Both the position numbers and the translations under genes were made by a program. Under the pieces are notes generated by a model. The model saw nothing but the letters and a program-made list of their open reading frames with translations. It was not told the DNA's origin and searched no databases. From Akkermansia sp. (lineage in GTDB: Bacteria; Verrucomicrobiota; Verrucomicrobiia; Verrucomicrobiales; Akkermansiaceae): DNA of 49,541 nt. The DNA lies in NCBI RefSeq assembly GCF_020860705.1, contig NZ_JAJBTT010000022.1, forward strand, positions 1-49,541, read 5' to 3'. Positions 1-10,300 of the stretch are shown here, one piece after another. The stretch's first letter is position 1; each line of letters starts with the position of its first letter.

Positions 1-574
1 GGGTAGGACGATTTAGATTAAAAGAGTTATACAGCATGGGCCGACTATTCCCGGAAACCAGGGCATTTGCCAGCACCCCATGCACCAGTTTTATCTCCGC
101 ATCTTCATGGCTATGAAAGGTATATTCCTGGTTAATATGGGAAACGACTATCTTCCTCCGGTAAAGTTCCGCAGTCTTGCCCTTCCGCTTGAGGCTCCAC
201 TTCCCTTCCGGATTCAGAGGAAAAGCAGGGCTGACCCATGCCAGGCGCACCTGCTTCCCCTTTTCCGCCTTTTCCGATACGGGCTCCACCACAGCCTCCA
301 CCACCTTTCCATGGCTGTTTTCAAAATAAAATGAGCAGGATTCTTCCCGGATACTCTCCTTGCCAGCGGGATACTGAACCAGCAGGCCTTCTCCGCGCTC
401 CAGTTTTCCATAATCCCCCAGATTCAGGAAATATTCATCGTCTTTCAGAGCCACCGCTCCTTCCTTCACCAGCAAAACTTCTTTTCCGGGCAGCGGATTT
501 CCCCCGGCAAGGGGCATCCCCGCGCACACCCCCAGAATACCAATGAAACAAGTAATAAAGGCAACATTCATCAT
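1..574 (-). CDS. Secreted protein of unknown function, truncated by the window edge
   Basis: The reading frame opens with Met-Met at 574 and stays open for 191 codons to the window edge, so the C-terminus is missing. The first ~25 residues (a short polar start, then FITCFIGILGVCAG) look like a signal peptide. The mature part is rich in charged residues and beta-prone (KEVLLVKEGAVALKDDEYF early on) with no motif I recognise. A strong sigma70-type promoter lies just upstream (598-626), which supports both the strand and the start. There is no Shine-Dalgarno-like sequence before the start codon, which is common in this window. The product is probably exported to the periplasm or outer membrane. 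Its function is unknown. Confidence 0.7.
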   Translation of the reverse strand, partial: MMNVAFITCFIGILGVCAGMPLAGGNPLPGKEVLLVKEGAVALKDDEYFLNLGDYGKLERGEGLLVQYPAGKESIREESCSFYFENSHGKVVEAVVEPVSEKAEKGKQVRLAWVSPAFPLNPEGKWSLKRKGKTAELYRRKIVVSHINQEYTFHSHEDAEIKLVHGVLANALVSGNSRPMLYNSFNLNRPT

Positions 575-597
575 AGTGACGGATAAAAGGAGCGCGG

Positions 598-626
598 CAT
601 ATACACCCCCATTTTCCTGTTGTCAA
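598..626 (-). promoter_or_regulatory. Sigma70-type promoter for the truncated secreted protein
   Basis: On the minus strand a perfect -35 box TTGACA is followed by a 17-bp spacer and the -10 box TATATG. The predicted transcription start is about 17 nt before the start codon at 574. Confidence 0.7.
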
Positions 627-848
627 ATGGAACCTTTGGTTTTTTATTTCCCTGGAATATAATATTGTATTTACGACGATTCACCTTTCCTTCCACAAAA
701 AGGAAAGAAACAACTTAACGGAGCGCCTCTCAAAAACCGACGAACCAGCCTGGCAAAATTCCATAACTCCCTCGCCGATCCCTCTCTGCAAAACAACATG
801 GAAGGCGGAAAGGAACGACTGCCGCCGCCCGGGAAAAAGAACCTGGAA

Positions 849-1178
849 TCAGGCCATCATATCCATATTCGGATCTTTCCAGGCCGGATCATATCCCTTG
901 GCGTAGCTGAACACATGCTTGTGCATGTATTCAAAATACTGCTCTTTCTGCATGGGGGTAAGCCGCTCCCAAATGGCCACATTCAGGGCGCGGCACACCT
1001 TCTGCATCATCTTCAAGGTCAGCTGCCGTCCCTGCCGGGCTTTTTGAACCTGCTTGTGGGTCAGCTGTTCCGGGGAAATTTCCACCAGGTCGTGATTGGT
1101 CAGATGCCAGCGCTTCATCAATTCATCCAAAGGCTGTTCTCCATGGTTTCGTCCGGGATCTGCGGCTTCCTCTTCCAT
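849..1178 (-). CDS. Small helix-turn-helix-like protein of unknown function
   Basis: This 109-residue protein has an N-terminal acidic tail, then a helical core (about residues 20-75) containing LTHKQVQKARQGRQLTLKMM followed by QKVCRALNVAIW. That layout resembles a lambda-repressor/XRE-type DNA-binding fold. The C-terminus is aromatic and basic (EYMHKHVFSYAKGYDPAWKD). I chose the start at 1178 because AGAAAGG lies a few bases upstream. In-frame ATGs at 1232 and 1283 would extend it to 126 or 144 residues but would crowd the divergent RNase D gene. A DNA-binding regulatory role is an inference from the fold-like pattern only. The gene is divergent from rnd and may share its promoter region. 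Confidence 0.65.
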   Translation of the reverse strand: MEEEAADPGRNHGEQPLDELMKRWHLTNHDLVEISPEQLTHKQVQKARQGRQLTLKMMQKVCRALNVAIWERLTPMQKEQYFEYMHKHVFSYAKGYDPAWKDPNMDMMA

Positions 1179-1303
1179 ACGCCTTTCTTCGTGCCCTATT
1201 TCGCGGAAATAGGCAATACATGATTGCCCCATCGGCACTTTTTTTGCATTTCCAGTTGCCCGGCGTCCGGATACATGGTTCAATCCCGCTCTGTTGCAAT
1301 AAG

Positions 1304-2362
1304 ATGATTAGCGAGAAAGAGGAATTACTGGAATGGCGCAAGCGCGCCACCGCACAGCCCACGGGACGGGTAGTCCTGGACCTGGAGGCAGACAGCCTGC
1401 ACCGCTATCAGGAAAAAATTTGCCTGATCCAGTACGCGGATGAGACGGGTTCCTGCCTGATTGACCCTCTCTCCATCGAAGACATGGGGCCGTTTTACAA
1501 CTGGCTGAAGGAAACGGAAGTCTGGATGCACGGGGCGGATTACGACATGTGCCTCTTCCAGAACGCCTGGGAAACGCTTCCCGCCATGATCTGGGACACG
1601 CAGACGGCGGCACGCCTGCTGGGCTTCCGCCAGTTCGGACTGGCCGCCCTGGTGAAACATTTCCACGGCGTCACCCTGAGCAAGTCTTCCCAGAAGGCGG
1701 ACTGGGCGCGGCGCCCCCTTTCCCCAACCATGGTCACTTACGCCCTGAACGACGTCAATTACATGCTGGACATGGCGGACAAGCTGACCGCCGCCCTCCG
1801 GGAAAAGGGACGCATGGGCTGGTTTGAAGAAATTTGCAGGCACTCCATGGACCGCGCCCGGGAACGCCACCTGGCCGGCCATCAGGACCCCTGGCGCATC
1901 CAGGGCTGCGGCAAGCTGAACAGAAAAGGGCTGGCCGCCCTCCGGGAACTCTGGACATGGAGGGATTCGGAAGCCAGGGCCTGGGACAAGCCGGCGTTCA
2001 TGGTCTGTTCCAACGCGGACCTCATCCAGTGGAGCCTGGCCCTTCAGGAACAGCGCACCGTAACGCCTCCGCCCCGCTTCCACTCCCACAGGCGCAACCG
2101 GTTCATGGACGCACTCCAGAAATTCTATCTTCTGGACGAAGACGACTATCCCTGCCGCCCACGCATCCAGCGCCGGCAGCATTCCGACCAGTTTGAAGCC
2201 AATCTGGCCCGTCTGTGCAAAATCAGGGATGAAAAGGCTGAAGAACTGGGCATGGAAGGCTCCTTCCTGATCACCAGGGCATCCCTGGAAGCCATTGCTG
2301 AAGATGAGGAAAAAGGCATTTCCACCCTGCTGAACTGGCAGAAGGAAGCCCTGGGTTTTTAA
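1304..2362 (+). CDS. rnd: Ribonuclease D (3'-5' exoribonuclease)
   Basis: This 352-residue protein has the DEDDy exonuclease motifs: D26-x-E28 (VVLDLEAD), D81 in the HGADYD block, and Y146-x3-D150 (YALND). These residues bind two metal ions for hydrolytic 3'-5' digestion of RNA, and RNase D acts in tRNA 3'-end maturation. The C-terminal half (from about residue 200, KLNRKGLAALRELWTWRDSEARAWDKPAFMV) matches the HRDC-type helical domain that follows the catalytic domain in this family. The length fits the family (about 370 residues). The start was set at ATG 1304 because upstream in-frame sequence back to 1220 lacks family similarity. It is a cytoplasmic enzyme. Confidence 0.9.
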   Translation: MISEKEELLEWRKRATAQPTGRVVLDLEADSLHRYQEKICLIQYADETGSCLIDPLSIEDMGPFYNWLKETEVWMHGADYDMCLFQNAWETLPAMIWDTQTAARLLGFRQFGLAALVKHFHGVTLSKSSQKADWARRPLSPTMVTYALNDVNYMLDMADKLTAALREKGRMGWFEEICRHSMDRARERHLAGHQDPWRIQGCGKLNRKGLAALRELWTWRDSEARAWDKPAFMVCSNADLIQWSLALQEQRTVTPPPRFHSHRRNRFMDALQKFYLLDEDDYPCRPRIQRRQHSDQFEANLARLCKIRDEKAEELGMEGSFLITRASLEAIAEDEEKGISTLLNWQKEALGF

Positions 2363-2542
2363 CGGAGCCCCGTTTTCCCGGCGAGCCTCCGCGCACTGCC
2401 AGAGTTGGGCTCTTCCGCAGGAGGCATGTGCCGCCGGCAGTTTCATGACTCAAACGGGGCCATTTGTCTCTTTTCTTCCACAACCCTCCTCCTCTAGGAT
2501 GGGAGCATACCCTTGTTGCACTCTTTGCCTACCTTACCAGCC

Positions 2543-3850
2543 ATGTACCGCCCCCTCATCATCCTCGGCCTTCTGGGAGCCTTCACCGCCCAGGGCAGAC
2601 AGGCAGGAACTGAAATGCTCCGTCCGGACCAGCCGGAACCTCCCGCCCATCTTCTGACAGACATCAATTTGCTGGGCGGCGAATACGGGGACGAGACGGC
2701 TCCCATCCCCAACGACTCCCTCACGCAGTCTCTGACCGGCCTGCATGCCAGGGCGCACCGCGCCGGACTGGAATTCCTGGTGGAAAACGCCTTTTCCTAC
2801 AACTCCATCCACCATCCCGCGCCGGACAAACCCGGCACCCAGCTCTGGTACCTCCTTCACGCCCATGCCAATTACCGCCTCATCCAGGCGCCCTGGAACC
2901 GGGAAACGTGGCTGAAGCTGGAACTTTCAGGTTCCACCGCCCTGACCGGGAAAACGTGGAGAGGCGGCAACATGAATGACGCCATCGGCCTGACGGGAGA
3001 CACCCACACGGACATCTTCGGGGAAAGAATCTTTTTCCTGCCGGAAATTGCGCTCCTGCAAACCTTCAACCGGGGAAAAAGCGCCCTAGTGGCGGGCATA
3101 GTGAACCAGACAAATTATTTTGACACCAACAGCTACGCCAACTCCTCCTTCGGCCAGTTCTGCGCCTCCCCCTTCGTCAACAACCAGGTGATTCCCATGG
3201 CGGACTCCAACCTGGGCCTCATCTTCCAGCACCAGTTTCATGACCAGTGGTACGCCATGCTGGGAGGCAATTTTACCGGCTGCCCCCAGAACGCCTCCCC
3301 GCTGAAACATACGGACGGCAAGAATTTCAATATCCTGGCGGAGCTGGCATGGGTGCATGATTCCGGAGCCGTCAAGCTCACCCCCTTCATGGCCCGCACT
3401 AATGAACTGCCGGACGGGGAAGAGAGGAAAAACCTCCACACCGTGGCCGGCATTGCCCTGAACGTGGAGCAGCAGCTGGGCGGCAGCCCGTGGAAAGCCT
3501 TCTGCCGCGCAGGCTGGAGCGATTCCACGCGGGACAACCTCTGCGGCGCCGCCGTCCAGTGGTCCGGCGGTTTCGTGTGCAGCCAGCCCCTCCAGCAGCT
3601 GGGCGTCTGCGAGGAGGGGGAAGCCAACCAGTTCGGCATTGCCCTGGCCGTGACGCGCCCGGACGACGGGAGCATGGCGGAGGGACGCGCCAGGAATAAG
3701 AAAGAAGTGGTGATGGAATGCCATTATAACATTTCCGTGACTCCCTGGTTCCTGATCCAGCCCTCCCTGCTGTGGATTTCCAACCCGGCGGGACGGGACG
3801 ACACGGGGAACGCCAGCGTCTTCCGGCTGCAAACCATCCTGACGTTTTAA
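2543..3850 (+). CDS. Porin-like outer-membrane protein (carbohydrate-porin type)
   Basis: The 435-residue product starts with a signal peptide (MYRPLIILGLLGAFTAQG). Its body shows the alternating beta-strand pattern of an outer-membrane barrel and ends in a C-terminal Phe (FRLQTILTF), a typical barrel-assembly signal. Segments such as GLEFLVENAFSYNS, a repeated W/Y-rich strand pattern and NQTNYFDTNSYANSSFGQF are like the OprB/carbohydrate-selective porin group, which forms channels for sugars in the outer membrane. The specific substrate cannot be read from the sequence. The start at 2543 was chosen because it places Met immediately before the signal peptide. It stands alone, with gaps of about 180 and 110 bp on either side. 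Confidence 0.75.
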   Translation: MYRPLIILGLLGAFTAQGRQAGTEMLRPDQPEPPAHLLTDINLLGGEYGDETAPIPNDSLTQSLTGLHARAHRAGLEFLVENAFSYNSIHHPAPDKPGTQLWYLLHAHANYRLIQAPWNRETWLKLELSGSTALTGKTWRGGNMNDAIGLTGDTHTDIFGERIFFLPEIALLQTFNRGKSALVAGIVNQTNYFDTNSYANSSFGQFCASPFVNNQVIPMADSNLGLIFQHQFHDQWYAMLGGNFTGCPQNASPLKHTDGKNFNILAELAWVHDSGAVKLTPFMARTNELPDGEERKNLHTVAGIALNVEQQLGGSPWKAFCRAGWSDSTRDNLCGAAVQWSGGFVCSQPLQQLGVCEEGEANQFGIALAVTRPDDGSMAEGRARNKKEVVMECHYNISVTPWFLIQPSLLWISNPAGRDDTGNASVFRLQTILTF

Positions 3851-3914
3851 AAGATGCTGGGAAAGGCGGGAAGGAACGCTCCTACGGCGCGATGTTTTTA
3901 CCTCCTTATTTATA

Positions 3915-3942
3915 TTGAATAAGTTCCTGCTTTTTCTATCAT
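3915..3942 (+). promoter_or_regulatory. Candidate promoter for the membrane-anchored protein
   Basis: TTGAAT and TATCAT are separated by 16 bp. The predicted start of transcription is about 15 nt before the ATG at 3964. Confidence 0.5.
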
Positions 3943-3963
3943 GCAGGGCAATCCATCCCCGTT

Positions 3964-5136
3964 ATGCCCTCCACCCGCCATTCATACGCCACCCTGACGG
4001 CCGTCATTGCCTGTGTGCTCGTCTTCTGCTGCTTTCTCTTCTGGCAGAATCGGCAGAAGAAAAATAAGATGGCCCAGCAGTACGCGGAACTCTCCGCGCC
4101 GGGCGCCGCACAAGAGATCGCTCCGGAGCAGCAGAAGGCTCTGCTTGAACTACTCAGCAGAAACAAGGAGGACATTTCTCCGGAAAACCTCCTCTCCTTC
4201 CGGGGCGTCCCTTACATCATGTTTACCCGGAGTTCTCCGCCATGCCCGGTTTCCGATGAATCGACAGAAACGTTCTGCCTGTTTCCGGATGGCCGCGTCC
4301 TGATCATTTCCCAGGATCAGGACGGGCTGGACGATTATTCCCTGTCTGTGAGCAGGGACGAGCACGGAAAGGCAACAGACGGTGTTTACTTCCACAAGCT
4401 TTTCTGGGTAGGCTCCTGGGGCTGGGAGGGAGTGCGGCCCCGCCGGCTGGTTATCCGGTTAGAGGACCAGGAAAGATTTAACGGCAGCCTCTGCGCAGAT
4501 TCCGCCAGCGTGCCCACGCTGGAGGAAAACGTTCCTCCGGAAATCGAAGATGATCCGGAAATCGTGCATCCAACGCATCAATACAGGGCGCAACACATTC
4601 CCCCGGAAACGGAAAAACTCTGCCAGACCGTGGCCCCTCTCCTGGATGCGCCGGAAATCTACCTTCCGCTGGAACACGCTACCCTTGCCATACAGGCCAT
4701 GGCGCAAAAACTCCACGTGGAGGAAGACTTCCTGACCCTTTGCCTGATTCTCGACGGCGACTACCCGCCCGGCCTTTATGTGTTTAAAGAGGACAAGCCA
4801 GACGTTCTTTACAGGTTAACGCGCCAGGAAACGAAAACGAAGGTGGAGGAGCTTTCCCGCTCTTCACGGCAGCCGGTTTCCACCCCATTCCTGCTGGATG
4901 TCAATTATTCCAAATTGAATTCCGTTGTCCAGGACATGGAACAAGCCCTTCACGGCCTGCCGGCGCCGGATAGGGGAAACACGTATAACATCGGCATCAA
5001 AGTTTTTGATCAGAATACGGTGGAAATAACCGCCATGGACTGCCTTGAGAGCATGAGCGGCTCCGTGACCACGTACATGTTCCAGCGCCTGGACGGCCGC
5101 TGGAAACTGATCGGCAAATCAGAGATGGACTGCTGA
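3964..5136 (+). CDS. Membrane-anchored protein of unknown function
   Basis: This 390-residue protein has one N-terminal membrane segment (about residues 9-27, TLTAVIACVLVFCCFLFW) followed by a basic stop (QNRQKKNK), so it is probably anchored in the inner membrane. The rest is soluble, acidic and proline-rich around residues 180-215 (EENVPPEIEDDPEIVHPTHQ). The C-terminal part (VEITAMDCLESMSGSVTTYMFQRLDGRWKLIG) resembles an NTF2/SnoaL-like fold ending, where RLDGRWKLIGK is a typical last strand. That is only a shape-level similarity. I do not recognise a family. It has its own likely promoter and stands alone between the porin and the zinc-ribbon gene. Confidence 0.75.
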   Translation: MPSTRHSYATLTAVIACVLVFCCFLFWQNRQKKNKMAQQYAELSAPGAAQEIAPEQQKALLELLSRNKEDISPENLLSFRGVPYIMFTRSSPPCPVSDESTETFCLFPDGRVLIISQDQDGLDDYSLSVSRDEHGKATDGVYFHKLFWVGSWGWEGVRPRRLVIRLEDQERFNGSLCADSASVPTLEENVPPEIEDDPEIVHPTHQYRAQHIPPETEKLCQTVAPLLDAPEIYLPLEHATLAIQAMAQKLHVEEDFLTLCLILDGDYPPGLYVFKEDKPDVLYRLTRQETKTKVEELSRSSRQPVSTPFLLDVNYSKLNSVVQDMEQALHGLPAPDRGNTYNIGIKVFDQNTVEITAMDCLESMSGSVTTYMFQRLDGRWKLIGKSEMDC

Positions 5137-5276
5137 ACCCTCTCTCCCGGAACGGAGGAAGCCACCTTCCCGGAGAATCCTGCCTCCACCATCGGGAAAA
5201 ACACGGAAAAGCCTCCGGGCCGGGAGCCGAGAAAAAATCTTTTCCCCTCCGGCGGTGCATGCTAGGGTGGGAGGCG

Positions 5277-5978
5277 ATGAATCATGCCGATTTAGACCAG
5301 TTGCTGATCCTTCAGGAAAAGGACGTGCGGATTTCCAAACTCCGGAAGGAGCTGGCCTCCCTGCCGGAACAGAGAACGCGCCTCCTGCGCCAGATGGAGG
5401 CCATCAAACAGAAGGCCGTAGCTGCCAAGCAGGAAGTTGCAAGCGTTGAAAAAAGCATCCAGGACGTGGAAGCCACCGTGGAGACCAAGCGCGCCTACAT
5501 CGGCAAGATGAAAACCCTCCAGTCCAACACCCGGAAAAACGAGGAATACCAGATGTGCATTCAGGAGATGGAAAAAACGGAAGCCGCCATTGACGTCCTG
5601 GAAACCACTGAACTGGAATTGATGGAACGCCTGGAAACCGCAAAAACGGACATGGCGCAGAAAATCCAGCGGGCGCGGGACGCCCAGCGGGAGATGGAGG
5701 AAACGCTGGCCCGCTTTGACCGGACAGCGGAAACGGACAAGGAGCTTCTGGACCATTTAAACGCGGAACGCGCAGACCTGGCCGCCGCCGTTCCGGAGGA
5801 TTCCCTGGGGGAATACGAACGCATGACCAAAAGCAAGGGGGTTCCGGTCATTGTGCCGATGGATGAAAAAGGCCACTGCGGCGGCTGCCACATGGTCATC
5901 ACGGACAACGCCCGCATGAAGGTGCTGGGCGGTCATGAAACCGTTTACTGTGACAACTGCCACCGCATTCTCCACTGA
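5277..5978 (+). CDS. Coiled-coil zinc-ribbon protein (COG1579/DUF164 family)
   Basis: The 233-residue protein has a long N-terminal coiled coil (about residues 5-165, heptad-rich with E/K/L) and a C-terminal C4 zinc ribbon formed by CGGC and CDNC in the last 35 residues. This is the layout of the widespread COG1579 family, annotated as nucleic-acid-binding-like but without an established function. The start at 5277 is preferred over the in-frame ATG at 5259 because GGGAGG lies just upstream of it. The C-terminal ribbon is complete, with both Cys pairs present. lpxK begins 30 bp downstream, so the two may be co-transcribed. Confidence 0.85.
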   Translation: MNHADLDQLLILQEKDVRISKLRKELASLPEQRTRLLRQMEAIKQKAVAAKQEVASVEKSIQDVEATVETKRAYIGKMKTLQSNTRKNEEYQMCIQEMEKTEAAIDVLETTELELMERLETAKTDMAQKIQRARDAQREMEETLARFDRTAETDKELLDHLNAERADLAAAVPEDSLGEYERMTKSKGVPVIVPMDEKGHCGGCHMVITDNARMKVLGGHETVYCDNCHRILH

Positions 5979-6008
5979 CGGAGTTTCCGGGTACGCCGCC
6001 GGCCTATC

Positions 6009-7214
6009 ATGAAATCCAGATCGAAAGAGTTTGAAGAGTGGGGAACGGAAGTCATCTTCGGCCGGGCCAAGGGGTTCCGTGCCGCCATGATGCGCATCGT
6101 TCTGCGCGGAGCCTCCTGGCTGTTCAGGCTGGTGGTGCTGATACGGCTGTACCTGTTCCATTCCAGTATTGCCAGGCAGGCCAGGCTGGGAACGCTGGTG
6201 GTCAGCGTGGGCAACATCACCGTGGGCGGCACGGGAAAAACTCCGGTGGTGGAACTGCTGGCCCGCACCTTGACGCAGCGAGGCCGCAAGGTAGCCATCC
6301 TGACCCGCGGCTACAAGAGCGCGGACCTGGACAAGCCGCAGGAATGGAAGGATGAACACGGGCACCCCGTGGCGCACCTGCCCAAGATCGCCAGCGACGG
6401 CGAGACCCGCTACCTGGGCCCCCTGCATTCCGGGGACGAACCTTTCATGCTTGCCAAGAATCTGGACGGCGTGGCCGTGCTGGTGGACAAAAACCGCGTC
6501 AAGTCCGGCATCTTCGCCATTGAACACCTGGGGTGCGACACCCTTCTGCTGGATGACGGCATGCAGTATCTGAAACTGGCGCATGAGCTGGACATCGTGC
6601 TGGTGGACTGCGGCGCGCCCTTCGGCACGGGGGCCATGCTCCCGCGCGGCACCCTGCGGGAACCGAAAGGGAGCCTGGCCCGCGCCAGCTACATCATTCT
6701 GACCAAATGCGGCGGCAAGCCCCAGGATGAACTGATCGCCGCCATCAGGAAATACAATCCCGTGGCGGACATTATTGTAAGCGACCACGGCCCCAGGTAC
6801 CTGGAAAACGTGTTTACGGGAGAACGGCTGCCCCTGGAGGCCCTGGAGGGGAAATGGGTGGCATGCCTCAGCGGCATCGCGCGCCCGGAAAGTTTTGAAG
6901 ATTCCCTGCGCTCCCTGGGGGCCAACGTGGAAATCTGCCGCAGATTCCCGGACCACCACTGGTTTGAGCCATCGGAACTTCAAGAATTTTACGACCGCTG
7001 CGCAGACCGGGCCATGGACATGATCATAACCACGGAGAAGGACGCCGTGCGCCTGGAAAAACCGGAGGAGGATCCGGAAGTCCCCATTTACTTCCTGCGC
7101 ATCGAAGTGGAAATCTACCAGGGCCGGGAAGCGTGGGAACGCTGCGTGGACCGCATTTGCGGGATTTCCAACCCGCGCCCGCGGGATGAATGGATACCTT
7201 CTTCATCCTTTTGA
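6009..7214 (+). CDS. lpxK: Tetraacyldisaccharide 4'-kinase (lipid A synthesis)
   Basis: LpxK phosphorylates the 4' position of the tetraacyldisaccharide-1-phosphate intermediate to make lipid IVA at the inner membrane. The 401-residue product has an N-terminal hydrophobic helix (about residues 32-50) that anchors it to the membrane. It then has the diagnostic P-loop region [15 protein letters not shown] (GGTGKT at 73-78), followed by TRGYKS and LLDDGMQY (the family DDG(F/M)QH-like block). The C-terminal end matches the family ([11 protein letters not shown], with the TEKD motif). Its length is at the long end of the family (about 330-400). The presence of lpxK tells us the organism builds a lipid A-bearing outer membrane. 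Confidence 0.93.
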   Translation: MKSRSKEFEEWGTEVIFGRAKGFRAAMMRIVLRGASWLFRLVVLIRLYLFHSSIARQARLGTLVVSVGNITVGGTGKTPVVELLARTLTQRGRKVAILTRGYKSADLDKPQEWKDEHGHPVAHLPKIASDGETRYLGPLHSGDEPFMLAKNLDGVAVLVDKNRVKSGIFAIEHLGCDTLLLDDGMQYLKLAHELDIVLVDCGAPFGTGAMLPRGTLREPKGSLARASYIILTKCGGKPQDELIAAIRKYNPVADIIVSDHGPRYLENVFTGERLPLEALEGKWVACLSGIARPESFEDSLRSLGANVEICRRFPDHHWFEPSELQEFYDRCADRAMDMIITTEKDAVRLEKPEEDPEVPIYFLRIEVEIYQGREAWERCVDRICGISNPRPRDEWIPSSSF

Positions 7215-7321
7215 GATGGGTTCCGTTTCCGGAGGTTCTCCGGAAATTCGCTGCTTTTATGCAGGGAAGGCCGCTTGACTTGCCCTGGAAATCATGTGAA
7301 ACAGAAGGGCAGTATTTTTTC

Positions 7322-10300
7322 ATGAAGGCATTTACCATCACTTCCATTCTGGCCGCCGCGTGCTTCTTGTCGGTCCATTCACCGGCCTCAGCCGCAGCAG
7401 AAAACAAGACCGTGTCCGCAACCGCCGTCCAACCGGCCGCGGGCATTCCCAAACAGGACCCGCAGCTGATTAAAGGGCAGCTTCCCAATGGCCTGACTTA
7501 CTTTATCCGGCCGAACGCGGAACCCAAGGGCCGTTTCAGCATCCGCCTGCGCGTCAACACGGGTTCCCTGAATGAGACGGATGACATCCAGGGCATTTCC
7601 CACTTCCTGGAACATATGGTCTTCAACGGCAGCACCCATTTCAAACGCGGGGAAATGATACCCGCCATGCAAAAGGAGGGCCTGGGCCTGGGCGGCGATG
7701 CGAACGCCTACACCGCCTTTGACGAAACCGTGTACACGATGGACGTGCCCAGCATGAAGGAATCCACTGTCAACCTGGCTTTCACCATTATGAGGGATTT
7801 TGCGGACGGAGCCCTGCTGGAAGAAAGCGCCATTAACGCGGAACGCGGCATCATTACCAGTGAATACAAGGTGCGCGATTCCGCCGGGTACCGGGTCATG
7901 AAGGAAGTCTTCTCCATCATGCTTGACGGCACCAGGATTCCCGACCGCTACCCCATCGGCACGCTGGAAGTGATCCGCACGGCGCCGCGGGAAAAATTTG
8001 TGGACTACTACAAAACCCACTACGTTCCCAGCCAGATGCAGCTCGTCATCGCCGGAGACATCACGCCGGAACAGGGAAAAGCCTGGGTGGAAAAATACTT
8101 CGGCTCCATGAAGAAGGACAACTATTCCTTCAAGACGGACCGCGGCGCCCTCAAGGCGGCCACGGAAACCACTACCCACTGGATCACCAACAAGGAAGCC
8201 ACCAGCACGGAAGCCAGCATCAACATCGCCCGGCCCTATGTGAAGAAGCCGGACACGATTGCCAACCGCAACAAGGAGATTCCCCTGAACATGGCTTACG
8301 CCATGCTGAACCGCCGCCTGGAAAAGATGGCCAAGAATGCGGACTGCCCCTTCATCTCCGCGGAAGGCGGCCGCATGGACGTGATGGAAGTGGCGGAAGT
8401 GGACGCCATCCAGACCCAGGCGAACTACAAGAACTGGAAGCAGGCCCTGGCCACCATTGAACAGGAGCTGCGCCGGGCCATTGAATTCGGCTTTAACCAG
8501 GAAGAACTGGCGGAAGCCCGCAGCAACCTTACTGCCGAAGCGGAAAACGCCATCAAATCCTGGCCCACCGCCAAGTCGGAAGACCTCGCCTCCGCCATTG
8601 CCCAGAGCGCGGCTCAGGACAAGGTCTTCACCACTCCGAAGGAGGACTGGGCCATTTCCAGGGAAGTCGTGGAAAACCTGACTCCCGAACAATGCCAGGC
8701 CGCCCTGAAGGAAGCCTGGACCGGAGCCTTCCCCCGCGTGATCGTCACCTCCAACAAGGAAAACGCCCAGGGCGCCGCTGAAATCATGACGACGTACAAG
8801 GAAGCCCAGGCTTCCAAGGTGGAACCCTACCAGGCGGACGGACGGAAAGACTTCTCCTACAAGTTCGGAGAACCCGGCCGGGTGACGGCCCGCACGGAAA
8901 CCGCCGACCTGGGCGTCACCCAGCTCACCCTTTCCAACGGCGTGCGCGTCAACCTGAAGCCTACGGAATTTGACAAGGATTCCATCAACATCACCTTTGC
9001 CGTGGACGGCGGCCAGCTGAGCAGGCCGGAAAAAGCCTCCGGGCTGGAAATCTTCGCGGGAGCCGTGATGAACGGCGGCGGCCTGAAGGACCATTCCAAC
9101 GATGATCTGTCCGCCGTCATGGCAGGCAAAAAGGTCGGCGTGAACTTCTCCATGACGGACCGCTCCTTCCTGCTGTCCGGGAACACCAATAAGAAGGACC
9201 TGGAAACGCAGCTTCAGCTCCAGACGGCCTACCTGATGTATCCCGGCTACCGCCAGGACGGCGTCACCCTGCTGCGCCGCGCCATCCCCATGCTTTACAA
9301 CAAGCTGAACCATGAGGTGCAGGGGGCCATGAAGACGCAGGTGCCGGCCATCCTGTACAAGAACAACCCCCGCTTCACCTTCCCCACGCAGGAACAACTT
9401 AATTCCTACCAGATCAAGGACGTGCAGGACTGGGTGGACGCCCCCCTGAAAAACAACTACATGGAAGTGACCGTGACGGGCGACTTCAAGACGGGAGACA
9501 TCATCCCCCTCCTGGAACGCACCGTGGGGGCCGTGCCGAAGCGCGCGGAAACCCCGGCCAGGCTGGATGAAAAGCTGCGCCACCCGGCCATGGCGGACTT
9601 CAACTTCTCCAAGGACCTGACCTATGATTCGTCTATTGACAAAACACTGGTCTGCCTCTTCTGGAAAACGCCCGGCGGAGAAGACAAGAAGCTGAGCCGC
9701 AGGCTGAACATGCTCAAGGCCGTCTTCTATGACCGCGTGTTCAAGGGGCTGCGCGAAGACATGGGGGAAACCTATTCCCCCTCCACCGGCATCAACATCA
9801 GTGAAACCTATCCGGACGAAGGCTACATCGTCACCCTCAGCTCCGGAGTGATGCGCAACAAGGAAGCCGTGCGCAACGCCATCGCCAGAATTGCAGATGA
9901 CCTCGGCAAGGGAAACGTCACTCAGGAAGAACTGGACCGTGCCCGCAACCCCATCCTCAATTCCATGAGCCGCGCCCAGCGCGACAACGGTTACTGGACG
10001 TCCCTGCTCAAGGACTCCCAGGCCAGACCGGAACGCCTCGCCCAGCAGAGGGAAAGCATTCCGGATGTGAAAGCCATCACGGTGGAAGAGATCAACAAAC
10101 TTGCCCGGGACATCTTCGGCAAGGGAGAACATCTCAACCTGAACATCCTGCCGGACCATCCGGCCGCGGAAGCTCCGCCTGCTGAAAAGCAGGCGGACAA
10201 ATCCGATGCTACCCAGGCCGCCGTCTCCACGGCGGCTTTTTGCATTCACGCCACAGCCGTCAAAACCGTCAGCAAGGACTCCGGTAAAAACGACTACGCC

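Noticed and set aside
575..848. Small plus-strand frames near the left edge as genes
   Set aside because: They overlap the promoter of the truncated secreted protein or run opposite the helix-turn-helix-like gene, with no start context or recognisable product.
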